A DNA stretch of 64,000 bases from Fusarium oxysporum f. sp. lycopersici 4287 (taxonomy: Eukaryota > Ascomycota > Sordariomycetes > Hypocreales > Nectriaceae). Below are positions 44,656 to 55,905 of this stretch, piece by piece; positions within the stretch are counted from its first letter, which is position 1, and each line of letters opens with the position of its first letter. The stretch is from the NCBI RefSeq assembly GCF_000149955.1, contig NC_030990.1:682001-746000 (forward strand), in the 5' to 3' direction. Both the position numbers and the translations under genes were made by a program. Under the pieces are notes generated by a model that worked only from the letters and a program-made list of their open reading frames with translations, was not told the DNA's origin and did not search any database.

Positions 44656-45390
44656 ATATTTTTCGTCTGGGTGGCTGTAACGAAGCCAGATCTCCTACTG
44701 GAGCAAAAGACGTGCTGAGCTAGCTAGGTACAGGGAAACCCCGCTTCCTTCACCATCCAGCATACCAATGGCACAAAAGGTGCTGTATTTCTCAAGCCCG
44801 TCACCCGTCAGCGGGTTCGGGGGCAATCTACTGTCGAGCTTTTTCCACCGACCAGAATTCTCTCACGCATCACTACATCTGCTGACGCAGTCCACAATCT
44901 CCAGTAACCAAGTTGTAGCTCGTAGTCGACTGTCGTGGCGGCAGGGAAAAACCTTGGGAAGGAATCAGAGGCCGGCGGTGCGGCTTGCCTTCAAAGGGGA
45001 AAAACCCATCGCAATCGGCGTCGTTGATCGGGAGGATGTCGCTACCGATGCCACGGGCACCGTCCTCCGATATCTAAGGCGTTCTGGTTCTGAGGTGCCG
45101 CCATTAGATCCGACAAAGGTGTTGTCAGAGAAGGTGAACTCTCCAAAATTCCTTCTCTGAAAACTGCTGTTAGGGAGCCGATGGCGTCCCCGCAGTATTG
45201 TGTGGCCGAGTAGCCCGTAGAAAATCCCGCTCCTAACAGTGCACTAACAGTGCGTGCCAAGAAAGAATTTTTACAGGGGAGAGTTGAGCAGCCAAGATGT
45301 TTTGCAAACTTTGCTTGTTTCAGGGTACGGTTACGTGGGCGCCGAGAGTGTTTCATCAGCCACTTAGATATATAGCCGAGATATGTTTTT

Positions 45391-45447
45391 TCATGTTTGA
45401 CGTGTTGATTCATGTTTGACGTGTTGATTCATGTTTTAGAGTGATAT
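45391..45447. repeat. 19-bp tandem repeat, 2 exact copies plus 1 diverged
   Basis: The unit TCATGTTTGACGTGTTGAT occurs at 45391-45409 and 45410-45428, then a diverged third copy begins TCATGTTTTAGAGTG at 45429. Confidence 0.85.
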
Positions 45448-46411
45448 TTCATGTTTGCGTGCATTAAGAACAGTGACAAATTGATATAGGTTTTGAAACG
45501 GGCATGCGTGGCTTTCGGTATGTGGGCAGACATGTCGGGCTTGGCGATCTTGATAGAGGTTTGATGTGATGTTACATGAGTGATTTATCTGATGAAGCGG
45601 TTATAGTGGCCAGAAGGGGAGGTTTAGGGGCCGAGGTTTTGAGCCGCAGGAGGTAGAAGGATTCGTGATCGCCTTCAAGCTTGTTTCATCAACATCAGGG
45701 AATGAGTGGAGATAGTCGTACTGTTAACCATAAATACAGAGCACTGCCACTTTATAGACTTATCAATTAAGTTTAATATCTGTTGCATATGAAAGTAAGT
45801 GTTACAATGTGTTGACATGATGTCACAGAGGTGAAGCGTGATGTGGCCTTGATCGTGATAAGTCCAGTGAGATCACACCGGCCACCCACTTTACTTATCG
45901 CAAGATAACACAACTGCTTACCAAACTCTGCTCAACTATCCTGGAAAACTCGTTCTCATTCTCTAACTATGAAGTCAGAACGAGAATTACCCCGTGGGGG
46001 CATGCCCATCCCCGCAGAACCCCAACCCCAATTAGCCTGATTTTGCTCCCCCGCAAAGACCCCAATCTGAACATCGTCACTTTGCCGCTATCAACTTCCA
46101 ATTCAACGCTTTCGTTGGTGGAATTACAATTACCGATCGTGCCTTGACAGAACTAACGTTAGTGAGGTTCCATTGCCGGGGGCTCATCGAGGATTATATT
46201 AACTACGGCATCGAATATCCGAACAAGCTTTCAGATAATATGCATTCTCGAATGTGATTTGTGGATTTTAATATGTGAGTTTGGATCTGGTTATATGCTT
46301 TGGGGGTTTAAATGAAGGAGGATCGGCCAATGCGAGGTTGACCTAGTAGATTTATATAATGGCTGAGAGTCCATAGTATTTTGCTTTGGACCAAGTGTCA
46401 AGTATCTCGAC

Positions 46412-47677
46412 ATGAAGGGCTTCATCATCAAGACGGCAATTATTGCCGCGACTCTCTTTTCCGCTGCGACTGCATCTCCCAAAGGATCCGTTGACACCTA
46501 CAAGAAATGTCAACGGCAGACAAAGCGTGCAACAGAAGGATGTCCCAAGGGAACTCTCTTCGTAGCCAAGGATGATCCACGAGCAGACTTTTCCTCCATC
46601 CAAGACGCCATCGACTCTTTGGGCAACACAACAACTGCAGGCCACATTCTCATCGCGCCTGGCAACTACAGCGAGCAATTGAATGTCACCCGCCGAGGTC
46701 CCCTCCATCTCATCGGCGCCTCAAACAAGCCTTGGGTCAAGGACCTCTATGCCGATATTGACGTCAACACCACGGCTCAGAATGATGTTCAGATCTGGTT
46801 CAACCTTGCGAATACGAACAATGGAAGTTTGAGTGATAATGTGTTCACGAGCGTACTCACCGTTGGACCTAATTTCAACGCTACGCTGACCGGATCTGGA
46901 CCTACGGGCTTTCCTGTGCCTGCGGACACGCCGTTCGGATGCACGGATTTCAGAGCGTATAACATCGACTTCAGAAATGAGTTTGCGCCAAGATCATCTG
47001 GGCCTGCGCATGCGGTTGGTGTGAGCAGGGCTAATGCGGGCTTTTACTCTTGTGGATTTTACTCTTACCAAGATACTGTAAGTCTTCATTCTCGTGATCC
47101 TCGCGCACAACTGACTCCATAGGTTTACGTTGGAAAACTTGGAAACGCCTACTTCTACGACAACATCATTGCTGGAGAGACTGATTTCCTGTATGGCTTC
47201 GGCACAGCATGGATTGAGAAATCAACACTATCTCTCCGAGGCTGCGGAGGCGGCATCACAGCTTGGAAAGGCACCAATACGACATTCACCAACAAATACG
47301 GCGTCTACATCGACAACTCCCAGCTCATCCCCGTAAACTCCACTATCGCTACAAACTTTGTTGGAAAGTGTGCCCTCGGACGACCATGGAACTCGCAGCA
47401 CAAGTCGATCTTCATGCAATCCTACTTTGATGCTGTGATCCTGCCTGCTGGGTATATTGAGTGGAGCAAGTCGACACCAAGAGTTGATAATTACACCTTC
47501 ATGGCCACGTGGAATGATCATGGGCCGGGATATAATGTTGAGGCTGAGAAGGCGAGTAATGTTACGAGGGTTTTGACGGATGCGGAGGTTAAGCCCTATA
47601 GAGCACCTGCGGATGTATTTCAGACTCCTGAAGGAAAGTTTGGACATGTCAAGTGGATTGACAAGAAGGCTCTGTAA
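46412..47677 (+). CDS. Secreted pectinesterase (CE8)
   Basis: Demethylates pectin, releasing methanol and leaving pectate for lyases and polygalacturonases. Exons 46412-47077 and 47123-47677 (45-nt intron) give 406 aa. A signal peptide precedes ASPKG. Family catalytic features: SYQDTV with the acid/base Asp, then GETDFLYGFG with the nucleophile Asp (the classic GxVDFIFG), and LGRPW with the Arg. The N-terminal FSSIQDAIDS and HILIAPGNYSEQLN segments are standard CE8 opening strands. Slightly longer than many plant or fungal PMEs because of an insert near residues 120-170. Several N-glycosylation sequons (NTT, NVT, NGS) fit secretion. Confidence 0.94.
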
Positions 47678-48493
47678 AAGACTATCAGCTCGACTAGGGT
47701 GAGGAGAGAGATATCTTCCGCGGCTTGAATACATTACATGTGATTCACCACCAATATGACTCGGCATCAGAAGCTGAACCTTTAGACCTCCATTTGGCCG
47801 AGTGTCTCAGTTTGTCAGCCTCAAGCAAGGCTGCGTGCTATGTCTCAAACTATCACGACCCTCAGATATTTATTCCCGCCTTACTTTCGTGATTTGACGT
47901 GAAGAAGCGACCGCTGCCAAGTGAATGAGGATCCCCGAAGCGAGATGAGATTTGAATCCATATGCAGGGGTGTAAACTCTGTATCCAATGGCGCGTTTCA
48001 TTTCTTTAATTGCCCCTTATTTTAGTTCGCGGGGTAAAAGACGCTAAGACTAGTGGTTGGCATGATTCAGGATCGGGAGTTGATCTTCACATGAGAAGAG
48101 CGAAGATGGTACGATATATGAGCATTGGCCTCTACAAAGGAATCAGATGTATGATCAAAGTATATAATTAAGCAAAAATAAGAAAAGTATCTTGGAATAG
48201 CAACTTATTGGGGCAGAATAGCTCCCCGAAAGTCTGTGATTATCTAGGCCCATATCAAGTAGGTAATTACCAATGACACCAGTGGCAAAGCAAACCAGTT
48301 ACATCCCACTAAACAAGCCACCTCCTCTTCCCCGGAGGAAACGTTCCCGGTAATAAGAATCCTTCAACGGGCATCCATTAACACATTGCCCCCCCGCCTG
48401 ATCTACAAATCTGACAACTCCCTCCTCCACTTTCTCCTCTTCACCTCACAGTATGAGCTGACGAGAGAATTCTGCCTTCGAGGCGCCTTCGAG
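47678..48493. other. Intergenic, no gene seen
   Basis: About 0.8 kb between the pectinesterase stop and the membrane-protein start. It holds the 3' UTR of one and promoter of the other; nothing else recognised. Confidence 0.4.
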
Positions 48494-49480
48494 ATGGGCT
48501 ACTCAGGCGGCGACGACCAACGCAGCGCTTCGATAACGATACCCATTGCAGTCTGTATGGGCATTTCTTTGTACAATGTTATTGAGCTCAACGTTCTTAT
48601 CCTCACGACGTTCAAGACGCGGAAGAGCTTGTACTTTTGGAGCTTTCTGGCTGCTACGAATGGGATTGCACCTCATACTATCGGCTTCCTTCTCAAGAAC
48701 TTGGTCTTTTCTGATAACTTTGTTTTATATATCACACTTATTTCTGTTGGTTGGGTTTTGATGGTCACGGGCCAATCGCTCGTTTTATACTCTCGACTAC
48801 ACCTTATTTTCTGGAACCAGTTTATTCTAAAGCTTGTGCTGGCTATGATTATCACCAATGCTGTTGTTTTGCATATTCCGATTATTATTCTCATGTACGG
48901 CGCCAACAGCAGCGACAAAAATCCATGGGTCCATCCTTATCAGATCTACGAGAAGATTCAAGTCACGGTGTTCTTTTTCCAAGAACTCATTATCTCGGCG
49001 ATTTACATCAAAGCGTGCTCCTCGTTCTTCGGGACCGAGGGGCTTTTATACCGGAAAGGTGTTCGACGAATGAGAAGACATCTGCTCTTTGTCAACGTTA
49101 TCATAATCCTTCTCGACATTCCGATCCTGGTCCTCGAATTCGCAGACTTTTACGACTTTCAGACAGCTTACAAAGCGATTGTCTACAGTATCAAGTTGAA
49201 GCTTGAGTTTAACCTTTTGAATCGGCTTGTGGAGGTTGCAAAAGGGAATGATACACGTGGGACGGAGAATGGAAATCAAATTGTGCATTTGAATGCTTTT
49301 GAGCAAGATGGTGCTGGATATGTGGCCAAGGACAGCGAGTGTGGAAACATGGCAAGGGATGCAAACACGAAGAGACGAAAACGAGGAGACTCGATGGCGG
49401 ATGATAGGATATTGATTGAGACGGAAATATCTGTTACTTGTGTTGAAAGGAGGGAGGATGATAATGACAGTACGGGATGA
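48494..49480 (+). CDS. Polytopic fungal membrane protein, probably 7-TM
   Basis: Intronless, 328 aa from ATG 48494; the open frame extends 36 codons upstream but has no ATG. About seven hydrophobic segments are visible (SITIPIAVCMGISLYNV; FWSFLAATNGIAPHTIGFLL; FVLYITLISVGWVLMVTG; FILKLVLAMIITNAVVLH; IQVTVFFFQELIISAIYI; HLLFVNVIIILLDIPILV; a weaker one later) with an SxYF/RLHL loop. The C-terminal ~70 residues are charged and disordered. It looks like a family of fungal integral membrane proteins of unknown function (I think of the DUF7703 type, not certain). A piggyBac element begins about 64 bases after its stop codon, probably inside its 3' UTR. Confidence 0.75.
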   Translation: MGYSGGDDQRSASITIPIAVCMGISLYNVIELNVLILTTFKTRKSLYFWSFLAATNGIAPHTIGFLLKNLVFSDNFVLYITLISVGWVLMVTGQSLVLYSRLHLIFWNQFILKLVLAMIITNAVVLHIPIIILMYGANSSDKNPWVHPYQIYEKIQVTVFFFQELIISAIYIKACSSFFGTEGLLYRKGVRRMRRHLLFVNVIIILLDIPILVLEFADFYDFQTAYKAIVYSIKLKLEFNLLNRLVEVAKGNDTRGTENGNQIVHLNAFEQDGAGYVAKDSECGNMARDANTKRRKRGDSMADDRILIETEISVTCVERREDDNDSTG

Positions 49481-49544
49481 AGGATGTCGATATAGGACTA
49501 AATTAATGAATGAAATGGCTTTAACTCTTCAACTATGATACTAT

Positions 49545-49569
49545 CCCTTTGAGTGCCACAGCCCTTAGG
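49545..49569 (+). repeat. Left terminal inverted repeat of the piggyBac element
   Basis: 25 bases identical (as reverse complement) to the right end, starting CCCTTTGAG and ending CTTAGG. It is followed by a C-rich gap and a shared GTCAC at 49574-49578. Confidence 0.9.
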
Positions 49570-49635
49570 CGGGGTCACGACAGGGGTATCAGACCAATCA
49601 AAATAGATAAAACTAGCGGTACTTCTCCACACATA

Positions 49636-51646
49636 CTAATTTGTATGATGGTAAAAGTCCCAGCAGTTTTCATTGTTACAAATCGCTACCTCACAGACTT
49701 TACAGCCGTACAAGGTCTGCCTACCCGAGCCTCCTCGGTGCCGACTTTGTGCATTACCTATTATCGGCTGCAAAAAGAAGCTATTTTCAGCCTTCCTCTT
49801 TTTAAAGGGTCGGGGCTGCCCCTGCCTGAAGCCTTTGCAAGCAAGGCAATCTGAGAATATCCCCCTATTGACATGATTGATATCCCTTTGCAGATGATTT
49901 TGCCGTGATTGAGTATCGTTCAAGTCCTCCTCTTTCCCTGACCTAGATCTCTTCCTTGCGCCACTTTCTTGGCCAAATTTAATAAATAGGGCGTCAGAAA
50001 TGCACCTCTTCCAGCTCTCGAGGGTCTTGTAAGGCGGCCACCGCGGCTGTGAGGTCTTGAGCTGCAAAATGAAGCTATTCGCAAGTGTTATATCGAGAAG
50101 GAAGGACCAAAGGAGCGCTTGCCACGGGCCACGGCGAAATCGGTGCTCGTAGCTTGTATAGGACCTTATCTGATCTCCTCGATCCACGTGATTCATTTCA
50201 TCGTTATAAGAAGCAGATACAGTCGGTATAGGAATAACCTTTATTGCGGCATCACCAAAGGTCTCCTGTATCGGCTTGGATTGTGCCCCTTTATTAGCAG
50301 GCTTCCTTCTTCTCTTTGGCGTGCGTTGGTTATCGGCACCACTGTATACAGTTGAGAGAAATAACACGAGGCTGTTATCCTTCCAAGCGATTTGAGCGAC
50401 CTAAGAAGGACGAATTAGTAAGGGAATTACATATAAACAAGTCCCTCGGGCATACGAGGTCATCTATTATAGGGATCGACTTTACTTCATTATACTTAAA
50501 GCCTGAGGCACCTGCCTTATCCTTCCCTTTTGCAACTTTAAGCTCCTTAGTGATGCCACAGTTAGGGCGGGCTGTGCCTGTAGCTCCGTGACCGGCTTCT
50601 CGAAGGGCACGGAAGAGATTGGGCGAGGAGAAGAGGTTATCCATAAAGACGTGATATGTCTGCTTCGGCAGCATATTAACTAGGTGAATGACGACTCCTG
50701 CCGTATTGCTAAGGGCCACAGTCTCCTTAGGCTTTCCCTCTCTCTTCTTCCCCTGTTGCGGCTCTACAGCCAGCTTCTTCTTCTTCTTTGGCAGCTCGAT
50801 GATAACAGCGGTATATGGTGATGCCTTTACATGCCACAGCCACCGAATAAAGAAGCCATTTTGGGCGATTACCCAGACTTTGAACCCTACAGGCGTAGGC
50901 TTATTCTTGACTAGGGTTGTATCCTTACTCCTGCCTGTAAAAGGGACCATACACTCATCTACAGTAACGTTATTCCCTGGTATATAGAGCTGAGCTGACA
51001 CCTTCTGTATGAGGTCAGACCACGGTTCAGCAGCTTGGAATGCCTTCGGAAGGTCCTCTTCATTGCCTAGGTTAAGCAAAGTGTGGTCAAAAGTCCGTAT
51101 ATAGCGTGAGATTAACTGGAACCTCCACAGAGGCATGAACTTGATGATTGAATGCAAGGGGGCCTGAACACCTAGGGAAGGGGGGCTCCAATGGCTCTTG
51201 ATTGTATTTTCCTTATGAATTCCTAGGTAAATCAGCAACCCGAGCCATACATATACTTGTGCAGCCGAGAGCCCGTCCCACCGGTTAATCCGTGACTGGT
51301 CGGAAATGGCCGAGTTATGGCTATCAATAACGCCATTTTGCGTCAGATAAGAGACCCAGCTATCGCTGTAGTAGACCCATGACTGTACGAGGGATATAGG
51401 TGCAAAAAGCTGGAATAGCTCGAGTGGTGTTGGAGGCAGTATATTGATGTGAAAATCACGATCTTCTACATTGAAAGGCATGAAGTTGCGGCCGACTGCC
51501 TCTTCAGGCGGGTTAATTATTATTCCGGTGGGGCCTAGGCCTCTTTGCTGTGCATGTGTGTGAAAGCTATGATCATCGAAGTCATATTCCTTCACATGTA
51601 TCTCATCAAGAATCGGTGGGGAACTTATCGTTTTAATAGATATCAA
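49636..51646 (-). CDS. piggyBac transposase (DDE_Tnp_1_7)
   Basis: Two exons, 51646-50456 and 50400-49636, with a 55-nt GT-AG intron. Splicing joins IIDDL to VAQIAWKDNSLVLFLSTVY, a normal piggyBac sequence, so the gene is intact. The first Asp lies in VDECMVPFTGR, the second in VFMDNLFSS, the third probably in DEMNHVDRGDQ. A C-terminal cysteine-rich domain (CLACK ... CKVCEVAICNNENC ... YHH) is the DNA-binding zinc domain of this family. The total is about 650 aa if the open frame is used from its 5' end, but the first ATG in this frame is 51481; either the start is there (596 aa) or a further 5' exon exists. Confidence 0.85.
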
Positions 51647-51753
51647 TTGGTATGAGGTTTTGGTGGTATTTTGCTAAAGTTGAATATCTTACGAACATCT
51701 GGTACCCCGCACGTACTAACCTTGTGACTAAGCTAAGTGGGGCGAGTGACCTC

Positions 51754-51778
51754 CCTAAGGGCTGTGGCACTCAAAGGG
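51754..51778 (-). repeat. Right terminal inverted repeat of the piggyBac element
   Basis: Its minus strand reads CCCTTTGAGTGCCACAGCCC then CTTAGG, matching the left end exactly over 25 bases. It is followed outward by ATAAG. Confidence 0.9.
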
Positions 51779-53240
51779 ATAAGAAAACTTTAATAAAAGG
51801 TTCAACTGAGACAGTGAAGCCGAACTCAAAATCAAAACATTCACACTTTAAAGTTCTATAGATACTAGATAGCTATGGAGATAGTTAAGGTTAAACTTTA
51901 GGCAGCTGACAGGAACACGATATGTCTTTTTCAACACATAAGCTTCTGCCCTACTATGGTCCTTAAAACTCATCTGTATAGACAAGACAATTCTTATGCC
52001 CAGTCTACCAATCCGTATTTACCTTCACCTGGTTTCTCAGCGTAAAGGTAAGGGGACGCACATAAAAGAAGAAACCATGCTGCTTACACTTCACGCATTA
52101 AACTTCACCTTTTAGGCTAGCATATTCTTTATACTTCAGTGATGAGTCGCGATGACTTACTAAACGCAAACTCTTTTCTGTCCTGTGTATAAATAGCCGA
52201 CAAGATCCCTTCTTTCATCTTAAAAAACGGGAAACAAACTTCATTTCTTGCTTTTTAAAACAAGGAGGCACTTGGCCGTGGTTGATTTCCTTTCATCCGA
52301 AAACCCATCCAGTTCCTGACAATAGTAGAACTAGCACCACCAACTTCCATCCAAACCTTGATCATCCTCAGGAAAGCTACCCATTTTCATCTCAACTTCT
52401 AGAGATGAAAAAATGCTTCCAGCCGTAGAACCCAGCTATAACACATCTAGCAGTTTACAAAATCGCCGCTGTGAAATAGCTCATGCGCCTCACTGAACCG
52501 TCGGCCTGCACTGATTACAGGTGGGATGAAAGGGGATTGCTTGCGATGAAAGCAAGGTCCTCTACCCAGCTTCCAGCTTCTAGCCTCCATTGCACTACCA
52601 TCAATCAACAAAAAAAATCGCAATGCCTAACCATTCACGGCGATCACGGGAATCCATCTGTGGGTTTGAGAAAGCTCCTTGAAGATGACCTGTGGCTGAG
52701 AGATAATCTACAAAAACATCGACTTCAGACTGGGTATGCAGGGCGTAGTTTAACACTCCTCCTTTAGTGAGCAACCCTCTGCTAACTCTCTGTAGATAAC
52801 ATCCACAGGAGAACATAACATCCAAGTCAAGATCAACAAAGGAATATTCACCTCCACGCTGAAGAAGGACTGAGAGCTTATAATTACCACATAGAACTTA
52901 GATTCTGCTCGCAACTTTTGTCGCAACTGCCGTTTTGAGGAAATCATTGTCCATGGTGTCTAAGCTATTTTTACCAGTGTCTGAGAATTGACGCTCCTTG
53001 TACGAGCGCAGTCGAACTATGCAAGGATAGTTTAGAGAGAGCCTCTTCTGGCGTGTGAGCCTGCCATGAATGCTACATGAGTGACTTGCGATTCTTCTCG
53101 TGGGGATCATATTTCCTGTACTGTGCCATCAATGATGGCGAGTCGTGTATTCTTCATGATACTACGAAAGGATACTGCAACATCGGCATGAGCCAAAGCT
53201 GCACCTCCATGCTGGGTCTTGGACAGTCCAAGATATTCCG
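51779..53240. other. Intergenic, no gene seen
   Basis: About 1.5 kb to the right of the transposon. A 94-codon frame at 52483-52767 has no recognisable domain. No tRNA or second transposon copy recognised. Confidence 0.4.
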
Positions 53241-53555
53241 ATGACAAACTCCGTCTCAGCAAGGATGGGTGAGCACGCAGGAAGATCGCAAGCGCAAAGA
53301 GATCGCAATCTGGCTGAACAACGATACAAATGTGACATCTGCGTTATTACCTTGACATCTATTGCCAAGCAAAAAGAGCACCTCGCTACCGGACTCCATC
53401 AACGCAAGGCTGCAGCCCGTGACGCTGGTACACCAGTTGGGCACGGAGGAGAGCAAGATCTTGATTACGGCCCTGTCAAAGAACAGGCCAAGCGGCTCTG
53501 GACCTGGCCGGGAATCTTGTGCGCGAGGTTTGAAGAGGTAGATATCGGAGAATAG
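53241..53555 (+). CDS. Possible small C2H2 zinc-finger protein
   Basis: A 104-codon frame, flanked by noncoding DNA, with one clear U1/JAZ-type finger: CDIC, 12 residues, His, 5 residues, His (KCDICVITLTSIAKQKEHLA then TGLHQRK). It is preceded by the charged EHAGRSQAQRDRNLAEQRY segment, the usual run-in of such fungal proteins. A later in-frame ATG (residue 9, MGEHAGRS) is another possible start. The finger spacing is too regular for chance, but with no second exon or known family the gene is tentative. Zn fingers of this type often bind RNA or double-stranded RNA. Confidence 0.5.
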   Translation: MTNSVSARMGEHAGRSQAQRDRNLAEQRYKCDICVITLTSIAKQKEHLATGLHQRKAAARDAGTPVGHGGEQDLDYGPVKEQAKRLWTWPGILCARFEEVDIGE

Positions 53556-54743
53556 GCCAGGCAGATCAGTATCTTGCTGTGATTGTGATAGGTGGTGTCT
53601 GGCTTGCATTAGGGGTGCTATATTGAGCACTTAGGCCACTCTCATTGGAGATATTTTGTTGATGGCGGGTAGGCGTAGCCCAAGTTCTCCAAGGTACTTT
53701 GCCTGATGCAGATATTTTGATGGCATGGGATGTGACCATGCGAGTCGACTTTAGCATTAATGAGATTATATCTGGGGAGTATAGGAAGCCAGGCACAAAG
53801 ACAGATAACTGGTTCCAATCATGGATGTAACAACAGATCCGATTATTACATTCGTCTCGACAGGCCATGCACCTCGGAATTTTATTTCCTTGATTTATTA
53901 AACTTAAGGCGAATAATTTGGGGGCCATTTCCTAGCCGCATATCTGTGCCTCTAAACTGCGTGGTCATCCGTCTCACATTGCAGAAACAAGGTTATCACC
54001 TAATATTCAGATAGTATCTTTCGACGATTATGTGCTTGAAACAATTGAACTCGAGCGGCTTTTGAGGCGGGAGTTTTAAAATCTCTAGAGAAATAACCGC
54101 AGACGCCCGGTTATTGAGACAATGGGCCTGTCACATTAAAACCTGACCGCTTAATGGTTGCTTCTTGAAGGATCGCAGTCTAAAGAGGGCTGAGCTAGGG
54201 TCCGCAGGTCTAGGACGGAATTGGTTACCTGCGCGGCCAACCTTGCATGACCGTTGGACAGGAACGACAAGGTTGTTTCAGCTTTGGGCAGGGTTGGAAA
54301 TTCACTCAACAAATGTTTGGTGGTCAAGATGAACCTCGATGAGTATGTCTTTGAGTCAAGAAGATCAGAAAGACTCATTCAGGTCGAATCATCGTCATCT
54401 CGAGCAGTGCCGTAACTAAAGGAGCATCATGTCGACTGCACAAAGTGTCAGATCTTGGCGTTATCCTTAAGCAACACGCCTAACCAGGATCATCGTGACA
54501 ACCCAACTAATCCGGCCATAGAAAGCCTAGCCATGTCTCCCAAAACTGCCCATCCCAAAAAACGCCTCGTTCTTGGCACCACTCATACCCTCGCTCCAAG
54601 CACCAACCAACCCCCGTCAATCCTTAATTTTCCGCTCTGCCTCCAAAAGAGATGAGAAACCCCGCCCGTGATTTCTCATCTCTTTTTCCTTTTTTCTTCT
54701 GCTGACACTGAAACTCGTCATTGTTAAGTGTTGTGGTGCAAAG
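53556..54743. other. Intergenic, no gene seen
   Basis: About 1.2 kb; short frames on either strand have no recognisable content. Promoter of the next gene at its right end, with a polypyrimidine tract near 54685-54700. Confidence 0.4.
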
Positions 54744-55905
54744 ATGAAGTATCACGGCCTATTGCTTGGTGTTTCCGCCGGAGCAAACGCTCTAGCCATC
54801 GCTGAGGCGACAAAGCGACGAGATGCGGGCTACATGTATCAGCCTGATCCGACCCCCATTGTGGGGATTTCTGATCTGAGGCATTTGGCGCTGGGGAAAC
54901 GACAGGAGACTACCGCTACGGAATCGACGTTCACGCTTGTTGTTAGTCCTGATTCAACATGCGGTTTTTTGTCTGGTTCACCTGGAAATGCGATTACTTG
55001 CGCCAACGGAGACAAGTGTAGTTGGGAGTTGCGGTATGCTACTGCGATCTTTTGCGGCACTCAGGCGTACAATCGCTGTTTGGAGAGGGATGATGCTCTG
55101 GATACGAAACTCTGCAATGATGTTTGTCAGAGTAACCAGTATAACCTCCTTTGGTGAGTGAGACAATTGGCTTGATAGTGAGTACATAACTGACTGTATT
55201 AGCACCAATACGGCTTCACCTTATTGCGGAACATATAACTATCCTTCTGGTGTTGTTGGCTTCAGATGCGCAACGGCATCAGTGACAGCCGCCCAGGATG
55301 TTGAGTTTACATACACCAGTCAAAAGGGCCGCAGCTTCTCTACGACAATGGTTTCTGACGAAACTTCATCAACTATTGCCTCAAGCTCGGAGTCTGGATC
55401 ATCGACAGAGGAACCTTCATCGACGACTTCAGAAGCTGAGCCCACTGAATCGGATTCAGGCGGCGGCGGAAGTTCAACACCCGTCGGTGCTATCGTCGGA
55501 GGCTCCATTGGCGGTTTCGTCGCACTCTCCCTGGTAGTTCTCGGCGCATTCTGGCTTTGGCGAAAGAACAAGAACAAGAACGCCGCACAACCGTCACCCC
55601 AACAACCACCCGTGACAGCAGCTTCATCGATGCCTCCCCCAGGTCCTTATGGCGATACTGTACCTCCTATGGCGCAGCATTATCCTAAATCGGATGTCAC
55701 GTCGCCAACACAGTCTGAGTGGAGAGAGTCAATGATTACGGCGCAGACTGCTACTACGCCTGTGCAGAACCAGGCGTGGGGTCAATATCCTCAAGGCTCT
55801 CCATATCCTTCTCAGGCACAGCCGCAAGAACTACACCCACAGGGAAATCAGGGACTTCAAGATGGTCAGGTCCATGAGATGCCTTCTGATAATCACTACC
55901 GTTGA
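54744..55905 (+). CDS. Single-pass membrane protein with Cys-rich ectodomain
   Basis: Exons 54744-55153 and 55203-55905 (49-nt intron; the split codon gives Cys) yield 370 aa. A signal-like N-terminus (YHGLLLGVSAGANALAIAEA) precedes an ectodomain with about ten cysteines (CGFLSG, ITCANGDKCSWEL, FCGTQAYNRC, LCNDVCQ), then a Ser/Thr/Glu/Pro-rich stalk, a Gly-rich membrane helix (VGAIVGGSIGGFVALSLVVLGAFWLW) followed by RKNKNKN, and a Pro/Gln-rich cytosolic tail. This resembles the layout of fungal wall-stress or mating sensors (WSC-like), but the cysteine spacing is not a clear WSC domain. Function unknown; a surface sensor is inference. Confidence 0.82.

Larger units (their letters stand above)
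44279..46411. other. Long intergenic region with small repeats
   Basis: About 2.1 kb between the divergent cupredoxin and pectinesterase genes. I see no credible gene; frames at 44768-45160 and 45042-45413 lack domains. It contains a (GTTT) run at 44626-44655 and an imperfect 19-bp tandem at 45391-45447. The pectinesterase promoter, with nothing obviously known in it, is at the right end. Confidence 0.4.
49545..51778. mobile_element. piggyBac-type DNA transposon, about 2.2 kb
   Basis: Terminal inverted repeats: the left end begins CCCTTTGAGTGCCACAGCCC at 49545 and the right end carries its reverse complement ending at 51778. The match runs 25 bases from the CCC end, then diverges by a one-base gap but resumes with GTCAC. 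Between them lies one transposase gene on the minus strand. The CCC...GGG termini are typical of piggyBac. The usual TTAA duplication is absent: flanks read ...CTAT at left and ATAA... at right, so at most a TA or AT is duplicated. An intact coding frame suggests a young copy. Confidence 0.9.

Noticed and set aside
44768..45160. 130-codon plus-strand frame in the cupredoxin-pectinesterase gap
   Set aside because: Amino-acid make-up and lack of any domain suggest chance; it overlaps another frame on the opposite strand.
45391..45447. Short repeats considered as a CRISPR array
   Set aside because: The copies are directly adjacent with no spacers, and the genome is fungal.
48386..48493. Upstream extension of the 7-TM protein
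   Set aside because: The frame is open but begins only at a non-ATG codon; the first ATG is 48494.
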